From Rotaria macrura (Eukaryota > Rotifera > Eurotatoria > Philodinida > Philodinidae), in contig OENT01000260.1 in the NCBI GenBank assembly GCA_900239685.1, positions 84,681 to 148,680 of the forward strand: 64,000 nucleotides of DNA, given 5' to 3'. Below the pieces are notes generated by a model, which ran no database searches, had not been told where the DNA came from, and was given only the letters and a program-made list of their open reading frames with translations. Positions 47,360 through 60,943 of this stretch are shown piece after piece (the first letter of the stretch is position 1; each line of letters begins with the position of its first letter). A program made the position numbers and the translations under genes.

Positions 47360-50300
47360 ATGATTTGTTCTCGTAATTCTTTTCTGATAATTAATCATAT
47401 TTCACGTCGAGTGAGTTTTTGTGTAGTTTTTATGTTGTTGTCTGCGTCTACATATTAATGATATGCGTTTAGTTTATTCAAAATCTTCCACGAAATGTTC
47501 AACTTGCACTCGATCCAGAGGTGAACAAACAATTAACGTCAGATAATACAAAATTAGCTTATTTCAAAGAACATAAAGGAAAATTTCATCACAAAATTAC
47601 TTTACCAAAACATCTTGAAGAAACTATAAATACAATTCTGTCCGGTAAAATTCTCTGACTTTTCCTACATTTCTAGAAAAACAAAACTATTCGATCTGTT
47701 TCTTTCGTAGATATTGAACCTCAGCGTCTCAAAGTGGACATGAAACTACTTTCAGATCATTTGATTGAGCGACGTCTACCAATCGAACAACGTGAATTAC
47801 AAACTATAGCACAAAATGTCATACAAAATTTAATCAATACCGAAAGTAGATATCTTTTTGTCATACGAACTTCGTTCGTTTTCATTGTGTAAATCTTCAT
47901 TTATGTCGTTCTTTTTATTGAAGCATCAATAAATACGTTAGCAATGAGTCCCGAACAACGTGAAGAATTAAATCATAAACGACAACATGTATTAATGAAA
48001 CGACTAAAATCATCTATTTATCATTGGCAACCCTTAAGGTATAATTACACGAACAATAAGTTATTTACTTTACTTATTTTAGTTTTGATGAATATAAATC
48101 TAAAATATACATGGCAACTAATTTTGCATCACATTATGCAATGTTAGCACAAATTTTTAATGAAGTAAGTTTCTACTAAACTTTTGTGTTTTCAATGTCT
48201 TGATATAAAAGAATTACGCTTTAATGCATATTGTCATTATCCATATAATTAATTGGTCCTTTCATTTAAAATTCTAACAATGATTGCACATGAGAGACGA
48301 ACAGCTGTACAATCATTCTCGTAATTCAAGACATAGTTATAAAGGGAAAATGACGGAATTAATCGTGTTTGATTTTTTTCACAGAAGCTAAGACTATAAC
48401 TTCTAATCGGTAAACTTTAACAATTTCTTTTGAATTTATGTCAAGTAGGAAAATAAGTTTTCGCGAATGTAGACGTCTATGAAAATCTTTCTTTTTTAAA
48501 TCCAATGAAACTTAACAGAGATAATCCTACGTTGAGATTTTAGTTACTGTTTTTGATGTTTTTGCAAACATTGAGAAAGAAGAGCCAATTTGAAGACATA
48601 TCGTATCTATAGTTGAATTATTTTCAAAGAATTATTTAGATCAAACGAAGAGAACGAAACTTTCGGCCTGTGTGCTTGTTCGATTTTGGATCTGGCACTG
48701 GTGCTGCTATGTGGTAAATTTACTTGAATCATTCGATAGTTTCTATTTTTTGATCATTCATTTAAAGGGCAGCTATGCATGTATGGGGTAAACAAGCATT
48801 CAGTGAAATTCTCAATGTTGATAAATCACGGGAAATGAATGAATTATCTCAATTAATTTTACAAGGTGGTCAACCTAACAAAACACCACTTGTACCGGGC
48901 GTTGTCTATCGACAATTTATGCCACATGGACGGAAGGTATGAATGCTATGTTGTGCTTTTCTTTCGCTGTAGAATAGGTTGTAGTAATATACAGTAAATT
49001 AATTTAATGTACACGCTATGCATAGGATGTATTTGATCTTGTTGTCGCTGATCATACACTCTTTGAATTTGAAAATCGTTTCGAACGCTTAAAAGTTGTT
49101 CAATCATTATGGTATAATGTTAAGCCTGGCGGTTTCCTGGTAATATATTATTTTACTTTAGAGAAAAAATTATTCTGTAATTCAACTATTTAGTTTAGAT
49201 TCTTGTTGAACGAGGTACTATTCATGGTTATACAGCTATTAATGAAGCTCGTGAAAATATTTTACATGTAAGCTCTTTCAAAAAATTGTATACTTTCTTA
49301 ATTAGAAATATCTACAAGAGTCAATAATTTGACTGTTTTGTTCGACCATTATTAAGTCAGTGAAAATACGAGATACAAACTAAGTTCTAAGGTGTGTTTA
49401 AGAAATGGTTAAATAAATCACGAAAGATTGCTCAGATAACGAACACATCCGATCAGAAGATTTTCCCTAAATTAAACTGAGTTAACGAGATGTAGTTGAT
49501 CTATTGTTTTCAAAAGAATTGATGAACAATAATACCTATTATACACTGAAGAAGAAGTGTAATTGTTGTTTTTTGGGACTCAGCCAGACATCAATTCTAC
49601 CCCCATTCCCTTAGTCGAGATATGCTATTAAACGACAATAATGACGATTGAGAACGAATATACTTCTCTGTTTTTCTATAAACAAAAAGGTCACGTCACT
49701 TGATTCTTCTTGAATATGGGAGAGTGTTAGTAATATGATCAACTCACGATAGTCTATTCCTTTAAAACTACATAGTAAGGAAACAGATGGTAAATAAACA
49801 ACGAATAATATAGTTGGTACACTATAAACTATTGACGAGAAACGAGGTTACAGGAAGCATGTAATACTATTGATTAGAAACTATACGAATAGCAATGACG
49901 TATCTATCAATTCCGCAGGTTCATACCTAGTTGGTATCAGTAAATAAATGTATTACGTATATTTTAACTTCTACAATATAATCGAATCATTGTTTATTTT
50001 CAAGCGTATTGCAGTTGCTGATGAAACAACAACAACAACAACTGATAATAATGAATTCGATAATGAAGAATCATCCACAGAGCAGAATGACTCAATATCG
50101 AATAAACCTGCGTCTCCGGCGCACGTGTTTTCACCAGTAAGAGAAAAATAGATAATATCTAGCTTGGAATGTTCAATCGTTTGAATCCGACTCATTTATT
50201 ATGAATTTAAGTGTCCACATGATTTAACTTGTCCCAAGAAACAGTTAAATATTCCATGTCAAATTTCGACTCGATATCGACCATTACAAATTTATGATCT

Positions 50301-53162
50301 TCAACAAGTAAAGTTTTTTTTTTTAATTTGAAGTTCATAGGGTAAACAAGATGTTTTGTTTTTAACACTCTAAAGCATACACCTGATTACACAACAGCTC
50401 GAATGTCATACGTTGCTATTAGAAAAGCCAAACGAAATAAAGATGGTATAATAAGGCAGACAAAAACATTTCTATGAAATTCTATGAAATCTTCTTTATA
50501 GATACGTATGGAGCGTGGCCACGTGTTATTGAACCGATAATCGATCGTAAAAATCATCAACACGTTCGACTTTGCTGTCCAAATGGAGAATATGTGAATA
50601 TACCTATATCGAAAAATAAACATGGAGTGTAAGTAGTATCTCAATTCTCTTGATAGATTATCAAGTAAAATACTTGCAACAAAATAATTACTTTAGTCCG
50701 AGACAAATGTTTTCAAATCGAATCAGTAATAGTAGAGTCAGATTATACCTTTTCTCTTTTTCAGTTAGATATGTGTTGAGAGTTCCCCTGCCTAATGAGG
50801 TTTAGACGATTGTTGTCGGAGTAACACGATTGATTTTTTTGAGACATCTGTTCCCTTGTATATGTCAATATTAGTTTTGCTGAGCGTGATTATGCTTTTT
50901 TGTTGACAAGTAGGAGGAGGAGGAGGAGGGAAGGTAGGAAACTGAGTAACTCTATGTCATTTATGATTGAATAATTTCAAAAGATGCCAGATGAAAATTA
51001 CATACGATCTCATTGTCTTCAATTTCACGTTCCGATTAGAGCCTATCTAATGTAAAAGAAGCACTTTATACGACAAATGTGAACAAGTAAAAACAATAAT
51101 GTTATTGAAATATGTATTTAGGCAGAATTTACGAAAGGTTCGTACATCGAGGCAGTAGGTGAGATTGTTTTCGATTGCCCATGCACATTCTACATTTTAT
51201 TGTATTTGTATTTTTCTAAATTGATCTTTTTCATTTCAATCTATTTTTCTTTCTTTGCTTTTTCAATCGATTTTCCTATTGTGTCGTATGTGAAATATTT
51301 GAAAGTTTGCCCTTTTAAAAATTACTTTTTGATCAATAGTAATTTCTATAGAAACTAATAATTGCATACAACAGTACAGATATGATTTTGATCATTCGTA
51401 TATCATTCAACTCGAAACTGTTTCAAGATGAAAATTGAACTCTGTGCTATAACTGTTACTTTACTTTTTTTCAGATAGAATTTCGAGATTTTTTTCGAAA
51501 TAAAATTGTGTGCAGCTGGTCCAGAAAGTCACTTAACACAAAGAAAATTGTACAGAACTCGACCGACTCATAACCAAATGAGCTGATTTGTTTCCTAATG
51601 ACAGAGAAAATTTTCAACTATTTTTTCTTCCATGTAGCAGCACCTTATTAAAACTCTTGAAATCCGGTATCATCTGGTTGAATACGGAATTTCACCTTTT
51701 TCCCAGACATTTCTATTAGTAGTCAATCACAAAGAACAGAATCGCCTCTGAAAACTTATTCACAAGTGTTGTTTTGCAAAACCTTTTATGTTGATAATTT
51801 TAGTTTAAAAATTGGTCAATTTTTCTCAAGAAATGACGGTTCTAGCGTCAAAATACTTGACCATGTCACATTGTATCGGTCTCCTTTTTTTTGACATTTT
51901 CCATTATTTTGACGCTAGTAACTTCATTTCTTCATAAAAATAGAGGAAGTATTTTGTTATCAAAATGATCTAACGATAAAACTCTACGAAATAAGTTTTT
52001 CTATTGTAAGTGTGCGAACAACTTTGCGTTTTGTTTTGTTATTTATCGATAGAAGTATCGTGTGAAGATTTTAAAGAGTCACCTAGGCAAGGGAGAACTC
52101 AAGGATTCAAATAAATTATTAAAACATTGTGAAAATTTAAGAACATGAGTCATTTGCATCATATTACAGAAATCCAAAATTTATCATTTATCTTTAGCAG
52201 AAAAAATGTGACTTTTTCTCTTTTAAATAAATCATAATAGTTTTAAGAGATACTATTCAATATTTTGTTGACGAATCAAAACTTAGACGTTTTTTTCTAT
52301 CATCAGGAAAAAAATCTCCTCATTGAGTCATGAGTTGGCTGAGATCTATACAATTTTCTTTTCGATAGGTGACTCTCAGGATATCCTCCGCTATAGTTGT
52401 TCAATCTTACAGGGCGAAAATTCACATTCACTTTTACTATTTCTGCTCTCACCGAATCGACGAAATTGTGGTGCTAAGATTAGAAAATCGAAAAATAATA
52501 TTCATGCCTATGAAACTCGGAAGTCGAACGATGGCTATTTTATCGATTCTTCGATCAATCTTCAAATATTCATGAAATAATCAAGTTGAGAACTCATAAA
52601 TTGATCTTATGGATTTTAATACATACTAAAAATTTCAGTACCGAAGAAAGCTCATTCAGTGAAATATTGAATTTCTATCAAATATTAGCTTGTCAGAGGC
52701 GGGCTACGAACTATTTGCATGAACTTGAATATAAAATACTGCGAGAAATATGAACTCGTTTTAATTGAAACGTATCTGAATATTCTAAAATTGGAGTTGA
52801 ATTATGAATGCTTACAATTTTGCTAGTCGACTTTCTAGCTTGAAAAGTCGATGGTTACGGAGAATCATTTTTTATTTTTTGGAATGTTTTCTTATCTTAT
52901 CGAGATTACTTTGTAAACTTCATGTTAGTTTGAACGAACAATATCAACTTTTTTCTTGTTGAATCGGAAAGAAAGTCTTCTGAAATGATTGTCATTCAAT
53001 TATTACATTTATTTTTTCAGTGGTCTTCATCGTCTATCACATCATGCCGCACCTGGTGATATATTTCCCGTAACAGGTGAACTTATTGAAGATGAATCAA
53101 TAAGCAATACTCAAAAGATAGCCATGGTTCGACAACGGCGAAGAAGAGCATATAGAACTTGA
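47360..53162 (+). CDS. METTL17: Mitochondrial ribosome assembly methyltransferase-like protein METTL17/Rsm22
   Basis: Fourteen exons (47360-47410, 47473-47644, 47711-47845, 47924-48038, 48083-48164, 48640-48713, 48768-48936, 49026-49139, 49199-49267, 50005-50136, 50212-50307, 50376-50445, 50502-50628, 53021-53162), 1,548 nt, 515 aa. Binds the small mitoribosomal subunit during assembly. The first exon is a short basic, hydrophobic presequence. The SAM-type motif FDFGSGTGAAMWA spans exons 6-7 (Asp200-Gly206), then FDLVVADHTLFE and KPGGFLILVERG. All four Fe-S ligands of the family are present: CPHDLTC (372, 378), C387 in NIPCQIS, and the CCP pair at 451-452. Exon 10 adds a low-complexity Thr/Asp/Ser stretch not in the human protein (456 aa). 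TTTGTAG directly precedes the ATG, 88 nt after UBE2G2. Confidence 0.94.
51821..51942. repeat. Short hairpin (MITE-like) in METTL17 intron 13
   Basis: Arms of about 45 nt, 51821-51868 and 51891-51942, pair imperfectly around the shared core CTAGCGTCAAAATA and AAGAAATGA. It lies in the 2.4-kb intron 13, which also has a GGA-repeat tract near 50912-50926. It may be a small foldback transposon relic. Confidence 0.5.
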
Positions 53163-53282
53163 TTATTTTTGTTTTGTTCTTGAATTTTCAAAAGACCAAG
53201 TTATACTTTATGTGTTACATGTTGTTATCATTTTAGATAATTTAAAAAAGAAAAAAAAATCTATCAAGAACAGTTTACACGA
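53163..53282 (+). promoter_or_regulatory. METTL17-ATG9 intergenic gap with acceptor-like site
   Basis: A 120-nt gap. TTATCATTTTAG near 53225-53236 is an acceptor-like sequence about 46 nt before the ATG9 start, positioned like a trans-splice site with a short 5' UTR. Confidence 0.4.
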
Positions 53283-56200
53283 ATGGATTATCGAAATTTA
53301 GTTAATGAAGACAATGATACTCCTGAAGGACAAGATCAAAGTCTGTCACCATTTATAAGATTCGATACAGATGAAGATCAAAATAATAGTGAAAAACGTA
53401 AAAACAAAAAATTTATAATATCTTATTTACATTTTAAAAAAAGAATGAAAGAAAACTATATTTTTTTGTTTTCTCTTAATAGAATCTCGATGGAGTCATC
53501 AAAAAGATTTGGATGATTTTTTCGTACGTGTGTATCAATATCATCAACAGCATGGATTCTTTTGTATCATACTTTCAGAAATATTCGGTCTTGTGTAAGT
53601 TAGGTTTTTTGAAATACTTATTTTCTTTGAAATAAATTTTATTCAATAGACAATTTATATTTATTGTTTCATTCACTGTTCTAATTATTCAATGCATTGA
53701 TTATCCAATTTTATTTCGTTCTACTCCAGAAGCTAGAAATATAACTCATAAAATAAATTTTGATGATATTATACAATCACCTCAGCAATGTCTGAGCAAG
53801 TACGTTCTTCTTTCAATTGAATGGATCAACTATTTTGAATTTTTTTTTTGTCGAATTAATTAAGTATGCCTTTATTGACAACAATGTGTATAATACTTTC
53901 GATAATCTATTGGCTCTATCGTTTATCACGTGCTATTTATAATCTGGTTTCGTATTATAGTATTCGAGCATTTTATACTGAAGCGTTGGATATTAAACCA
54001 GTAAGAAAAACAGAAATCGTTAGATTTTGAAATATTTTATTTTCTACAATGAATCTGTATTGTTTAGAATGATCTATTAAATATGACGTGGCATGAAGTT
54101 CAGCAACGATTATTATTAGCTCAACAAACACATCATTTATGTATACATAAATTAAATTTAACAGAATTAGATATTCATAATCGATTATTACGTTTTAAAA
54201 ATTATGAAGTTGCTATGGTTAATAGAGGAATTTTACCGCCAAGAATACATTTACCAATTTTGGGTGATATGTACGCTTGTCAATGCTTTCTAGAATATTT
54301 CGTATCTCCTATTATACCAATTTTTAGAATTTCCTTCACAACTGGTTTTAAATTTAATCTGCGTTTAATCCTTTTTTGTAAGTAATAAGATGGGTATCTT
54401 GTTAATATCCGTTCAATTGTAGATGATTGACAAAAACAGAAAGAATTACACAAGGAGTATGACTTTCTAATTATGTGACTCTAGTATTTTCTATAGAGAC
54501 TTAAATCAGTATCTATTGTTATACGTAATTTTATGTTTTATACTTGCATTCCAACAGTAAACAAAATTCATTTGAAGACTAGTTCATAAAATTGAATTTG
54601 CTCGAATAAATCTTAAATTCGTCTTACTTTTCGTGTATTTATGCAAACAATGAATATCTATTTGTTTCGGCATGCTGAAATTTTCAGTGAAAGTATTTAC
54701 AACTTCGGACTTCTTTTGAATAAGAAACTATATTTAAGTAGAAAATAAAATAATCTACAACAATCGAAAGTCAAACTTGCTCCAAAAATACCATGTAGAC
54801 TTCTAAGAAATGTTACAAAATAGGCCATGTTACTCGTGCATTGGTGCCCACCAATTTTGGCTTATGAGAAGTCTTTGTTTTAAAAGACAAAGTACGAAAA
54901 AATACGGTGCCAGAAGAAAAATAACGTTTTCTTCTCTCTCTCTCTCTCACTAATTGCGAGCCAACGATCTTATGGAAGTAACTTTTCTCGGCTTGTTCTG
55001 ATGCTATGATATCTGTATAGATAGGAGAAAATCTTTTGCACATGACCATTTTAAATGATTATTTTCTTCTAGTTTTAAGAAGAAAAAATAAATATTGTAT
55101 CTTTAGGGGGACCATCTGCACCATTCGATCAACGATGGCATCTACGACAAGAATATAAAATCTATAGTCAACGTGAAAAATTAGCTAGACAGTACACGCA
55201 GTTTTTCAAATTTTGATCTATATATATGTATATATATATATGGAATTATGTTTAGATTGTCAAATTTTATTTTACTCTATGGTCTTGTTAATTTAATTTT
55301 ATCACCGTTTATATTTATTTGGCAAGTATTAAATTTATTTTATGGTTATACAGAAGTATGTAATTAGTTATAAAAATCAAGCAACCAAATAGATAATCAT
55401 TTTTGTTCCTAAGCTTGTGCGACGTGAGCCAGGTGTATTAGGAAGTCGCCGGTGGAGTAATTATGGTCGACTTTATTTACGACATTTCAACGAACTCGAT
55501 CATTCACTTAATCAACGTCTCAATCGTGGTCATAAACCAGCTATAGGTTATATGAATTCATTTGTCAATTACAGTATTGTTGAAACGGCCAAGTAAATAT
55601 GTTTAAAGTGGATAGGACGAGAAGTTGTTTTTTTTTCACTTGTTTTAGTTTCCTTCTCATGCTTTTTTTCTTATCTTATTAGATTTGTAAGTTTTACAAC
55701 TGGTGCTATATTAGCCGTTCTAATTTTATTAACAATCTACGATGAAGATGTTCTCACTGTGGAACATATGCTAACAGCTATGACTAGTCTCGGTATTATT
55801 CTTGGTGTGTGCCGATCATTGATACCTGATGAAGTAAAAACAAAACAAAAAATATTTCTTTGTTTAAAATTACAATTTCTTCTTTTTTTCTAAATTAATA
55901 TTGTAGCACGCCGTCTTCGATCCCGAACAAATGTTACAACTTGTTCTTGCACAAGTTCATTATCAACCCGATTCATGGAAAGATCATGCACATACGGATT
56001 ATGTTCAAGCTGAATTTGGACAAATGTTTCAATTGAAATATGTATGTTTATTAATGTTGTGTTAATTTATTATTCATTTATGAATTCTTTACATTGATTG
56101 TGTTGCAAGCTTTGTTTATTTTTCACACGTATTTCTTCTGAAATCTCACGTTTTTAATGCACTAAAACATGCCTCTATGTTGATATGAAACTTGATAAAT

Positions 56201-57676
56201 ATGTTAGTCTCAATCGAGAAGATCTCCTCGAAATTTGTTTCATACATAATCTATGTGCTATCTATAATTGAAATAGACAGAATCTAAAAGAAATTTTTCT
56301 CATGGAAAATTTGTACTAGGATAGAGTTATAAATCAAATACTATAACCTACATAAGTTCGAAAGGTATCGTTCGATTGATAGTCAAATTTTTTCATGTGA
56401 GAAGAAAACGTTTGGTCTTCTACTAGTTTTCAGAGATGAAAAGAAACGAATGTTTAAGTTTCTTTATACATTCATGCAATCAAAGAAATCACGTTCACTG
56501 TTATCTATTTTTCGGAATTTTTAGGTCTATTTCCTTGAAGAACTGCTCAGTGCATTTGTAATACCACTTGTCCTATGTTTACAATTACGACGTAAATCAT
56601 TGCAAATAATTGATTTCTTGCGAAACTTTACTGTCGATGTGCAAGGAGTTGGTGATGTTTGTAGTTTTGCTCAATTAGATGTAGCAAAACATGGAGATAT
56701 GAAAGTAAATAAATTTGTTTAGCATTACTGTACTAAATAGAATATAAAACATTCTCTTCGGGTTCTTTACGTTTTTTGCAGTGGTTTGCACCTATACGTC
56801 CTAAGTCCCTTAATAAAACGGATGGTGGTATAACAAACGATGGAAAACTAGAATTATCATTGATGCATTTTCATCATACTAATCCACGATGGCAAATGCC
56901 TAAACAATGTGAAGTTTATCTAGAAAAAATTCAAGAACGAGGTTTGAATTTCATTTTAATTATTGGCTTATGTTGGATTAGATTATATTTCATAGCTCTT
57001 GAAAATATGCATGGATCATTAATACTTCAACAATCTATGAATGATATGCAAAATCTTCAAACACAAGGAAGTTTTTATAGTGAACCTCAAGGTAAATGGT
57101 CCTGAGGAAATTTTTTTTTCTTTAATACGACATCGATTTACTTCAAGGTACAATAACATCTTTACAAAATCGTTCGATCTTTTCAAAGCCATCGATTAAT
57201 ACGAGTGCATATACTCCATTGCATACAACTCTATCAGTTCAACCGAATGTTACCACAGTACAAAATAGTTTTCTTCATGGTGGCGTGTCCAAAGCCGATT
57301 TACCTTATCGAAGTTCAGCACAGTTTGGTGTTCTTTCAAAGTATAATTTTTCGATTTCTCATTATATTCTTATTCGATTTCATTTCTTGTTTTATATAGA
57401 CTTCATGCACAAATGTTCGACATGTCTGATCCCCATGTATTTATGAATTCTCTAGCATCTATACAAGGTTTACCTGGTGCAGCACAATTGGATATGAATG
57501 TCTCTTGTTTATTTATGCATGAAGTAAAGATAATTTGAAAAACATATTCTTCTATAAATGTGCAGGAAAAAAAAACGTTATTTCTTATCTTTTAGTTACG
57601 ACATAAATATAAACATGGTGAATATGAAGATTTGGAAAATATAAGCGAAGATCAAAACGATGAATCCCATTGTTAA
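53283..57676 (+). CDS. ATG9: Autophagy lipid scramblase ATG9
   Basis: Fifteen exons (53283-53397, 53483-53594, 53650-53799, 53865-54000, 54068-54377, 55107-55191, 55256-55355, 55414-55592, 55683-55833, 55907-56041, 56525-56704, 56782-57091, 57148-57340, 57400-57523, 57596-57676), 2,361 nt, 786 aa (human ATG9A 839). ATG9 vesicles seed the phagophore, where the trimer scrambles lipids delivered by ATG2. Signature segments in order: WSHQKDLDDFFVRVYQYHQ, first TM pair (FIFIVSFTVLIIQC, MCIILSIIYWLY), the DLLNMTWHEVQQRLL core, GPSAPFDQRWHLR, FILLYGLVNLILSPFIFIWQ, FVSFTTGAILAVLILLTIYD, SLGIILGVCRSLIPDE, FLRNFTVDVQGVGDVCSFAQ, and the diagnostic SLMHFHHTNPRWQMP. A Ser/Thr-rich tail ends in an acidic stretch. 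Intron 5 (729 nt) contains a CT-repeat near 54935-54950. Confidence 0.95.
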
Positions 57677-58001
57677 ACGACTGGGAAACTATTTTGTTTT
57701 CTATTGTGTGATAGGTCTTCTGTTTCTCCAGTTTTGTATATAAAAATGTAAATAGAAAAGCAAAATGAATGCAGCAACTACTTATTAATTTATCATAATT
57801 TCCTTTCATTTCCACTGACAATGTCGATTTATGTATGATTGATTTTCGATATGTATGTTATTATGTAAATTTTTACATATGCCCATTTTTGTTGTAAGAG
57901 AAAAAAGTTCACTCATTTAGAGTTTTATTTTCTACCTCATGTATGTTTTTTTTTTGCTTTTTCTCATCGAAAAAAAAAAGATAGATGACGAGCAAGTCGA
58001 A
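57677..58001. terminator. Shared 3' region between convergent ATG9 and SUGCT
   Basis: A 325-nt tail-to-tail gap that must contain both 3' UTRs and polyadenylation signals. Poly-T/poly-A runs lie at about 57946-57985. I cannot fix the cleavage sites from sequence alone. Confidence 0.35.
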
Positions 58002-60943
58002 CTATTGAATGATTTTGTCGTCGAAAAGTTTAGCGATTTGCTCTTTGGAATATCCAAGTTCATTTTGAAGAACTGAACATGTATGTTCACCGAGTAATGG
58101 TGGAGCATGACGAACCATAGAAGATTTTTCAATATTTTCGAAATTGACCGATGGACCTATAAGTAAACGGTTTTGAAGAACGATAGCCAGGAGATCATAC
58201 TTAGATAATTTTAGAAGAGAAATCGACTTTTAGTAGATATTTTAATATCAAGCATTTTATTTGGCAATAAAATTGCTCTACGTACTATGTACACCATGGG
58301 AAAAGTTAAATGTGCTGAATTTATTGAATGCACTAGTTTATCAAATGATTTTCAATGCCTTATTTTGGAACAACTCGATGCTTCAAGCGAAATCATATAT
58401 TGGTTGTACGAAAGATCTTCTAATACTTTATTCCGTATGCATTATTGAAGTAGTATGAATAATTCTTCAATACTTACTTGTATCCGCCTAGCTTGGCATG
58501 AATAATCGTTGCTGTTTATTACAAAAAATAACATAGCATGTCAAACAACATGTTTTTTCTATTGTCGTATACTAGTTTTGCTTCATTCTCAAATATTAAT
58601 GACAAGTCTGTCCTTTTTCTCTCTATTCTATCGAAATACTGTTAATTATAATCACATTCATTAGATTTCTATGTTTTTTTTTCAATAAATCATTGATATA
58701 CTGTTACTTCTTCGATTTGTGAATTCATCAGCAGAATGTCAAAAACCTCGTACTGTTTAAAATAAGAATTGTCGTCATATTTAAGTTGTTCACTTCTATC
58801 GAGAGATGTTTAATGACACTGATGACCATCGATTAAATAAGTAAAAGAAAATCTTTTCATCAAGAGGCTGTACAGTAGCTATTCATTAAAATTGCTTGAT
58901 AATTATAGTAACAGTCTGACTTTACAATTTTCCAAAACGTTATAGTAACTAATCATCTGGTAACAAACTATAGGATCATTTTCACTCATCTCTAAGACAT
59001 GTTTTAAATGATGCTGTACATCTGTAATAGTTACTGTTGATAAAGCCTGTGTTACATTGTCAAAATAACTTGAAGATTCAAGTCAATCATGTTCTGAAAA
59101 TTATAAAGTATGGTTTTGCGTCGAAAAAACTTGCGAACCTAGAGTAACAGGTATTGATAGAAATAAAAGAAAACAAATTATGATAAGGATCTCTGGGTGG
59201 CTATGGTAAATATTTCAATGCCTCTACGTTATAATGCAAAAACAAAGTCAGCCAAATGAACTCCTATTGTTCTTTTGTCGATTAATTAAGTCGTGTAGAA
59301 AATTCAAAAAAACATTATAGTTACCAACAATACGAATGCATTTTGTTCTATTTGGATTTTTCATTTCTACCACTTGTTTGAGAGAAGTGACCTAGTGGAA
59401 GAATTTTCTCAATCGTTTCTCATAATTCATTTTATTGTGTGAATAAACTAACTTGTTCATTTTCAAAAACACCTCTCATATCATTGATAGGACCAAAGGG
59501 AACTTTATTAGATTTTTGAAAAATTTCAATCCATTCAGTTAATGATTTTTCTAAAAATCTATTAATGAAAACAATGAAATTAATCCAAGTGTTTTAAATA
59601 GTGCACGTTACTTTTTGGATAAAATAGCAATTAATTGTTCTCTATTTGTCACTCGAAGTTTATTCGTTTTAAATAGATCATTTTTTGTTAGTTCAGGTAA
59701 ACTGACGATCTATGAATAAACGTAAAATTAGACAAGAAATTCATTTTTGTCTAAAATTAAGATAACTAACAGTGCAAAGTTCATGAAAAAATTGATCATT
59801 TGCAGCTCCTACAACAATTCGTTCACCATCTTGACATGTGAATGCTTGATAAGGCACGATGGATGCATGAGCTGTACCATGACGTTTAGATTCCCAGCCA
59901 GCATTTAAATAATTGGCGGCAAGATGTGATAGAAGAGAGAGCTGAAAAAATGAAAAAGAATAAATTTTATTTCTTCACATGTATCAACACGCTTTCATCG
60001 ATGTTCTTCTAACTATGTACTTGAGTTTCGAGTAAAGAACATTCAATTTTCGTTCCTTTTCCTGTTCTTTCACGTTGATATAAAGCAGCTGTTATAGCTC
60101 CGACACTTGATAAACCAGTAGCTAAATCAATGACAGCAACACCAACTTTGACAGGCTCCTAGGCACTACTTTGAATTTATATATTGATAAAACAAAACAA
60201 TCAGTGGAGAAGCAAAAAATCGGAATCTTACTGAACTTCCAGTTATACTCATCATTCCACCTAAGGCTTGAATAATTAAATCATAGCCTGGTCTTCTCGA
60301 GTACGGACCTTGACTACCGTAACCTTGAATAATATTAATTATGAGTAAAATAAAAACATCAAACTTGTGTTCAAACCTGTTATTGAACAATAGATAAGTT
60401 TATCATTAATCAATTGAAGATCCTTATATTCAAGACCGAATTTTTTTAATTGTCCAGGTAAATAATTTTCCATTAGGACATCACTTTTCTTTGCTAACTA
60501 CTTTAATACTAACCATACAAATTTATTTTTTCATCAATCAAATAAAACAACCTCACGGATAATTGTTTGACCTTGTTGACGACCCATATCGATTGCAATA
60601 CTTTGTTTATTTCGATTAATACTTAAAAAATATGCACTTTGGTCTTCAACATACGGTGGTCCCCATGTCCGCGTATCATCACCTTGACCTTTACAATCAT
60701 ACTTAAGAAGTCTATTTATGTTCAGGAAAAAAATATCTTCTTTATTTACCGGGTTTTTCAACTTTGATTACATCTGCACCATAATCAGCCAATATCATAC
60801 TAGCGAAAGGTCCTTAAAATAAATAGATTGCATTATTTTGAAAAAACGAAAGAATTAGCAATTATTCAAATCGTACCGGCTAAAACTCGGGTTAAGTCAA
60901 GAATTTTAACTCCATGTAAAGGAAGTCGGTTAACAGATGTCAT
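58002..60943 (-). CDS. SUGCT: Succinyl-CoA:glutarate CoA-transferase (family III)
   Basis: Eleven exons on the minus strand (60943-60877, 60812-60750, 60688-60552, 60497-60377, 60323-60232, 60158-60021, 59941-59771, 59709-59612, 59558-59453, 59391-59325, 58156-58002), 1,215 nt, 404 aa. It moves CoA from succinyl-CoA to glutarate in mitochondria. It aligns throughout with human SUGCT (C7orf10): [60 protein letters not shown], the catalytic Asp171 in [30 protein letters not shown] and PPLLGEHT. No clear mitochondrial presequence precedes the first conserved block ([11 protein letters not shown]), so a 5' exon could be missing or location may differ. Intron 10 is 1,168 nt, unlike the 48-80-nt others, and holds no recognisable gene. 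Confidence 0.94.

Noticed and set aside
58157..59324. A separate gene inside SUGCT intron 10 (plus-strand frame 58261-58458)
   Set aside because: A single 65-codon frame with no domain, start context or splice partner.
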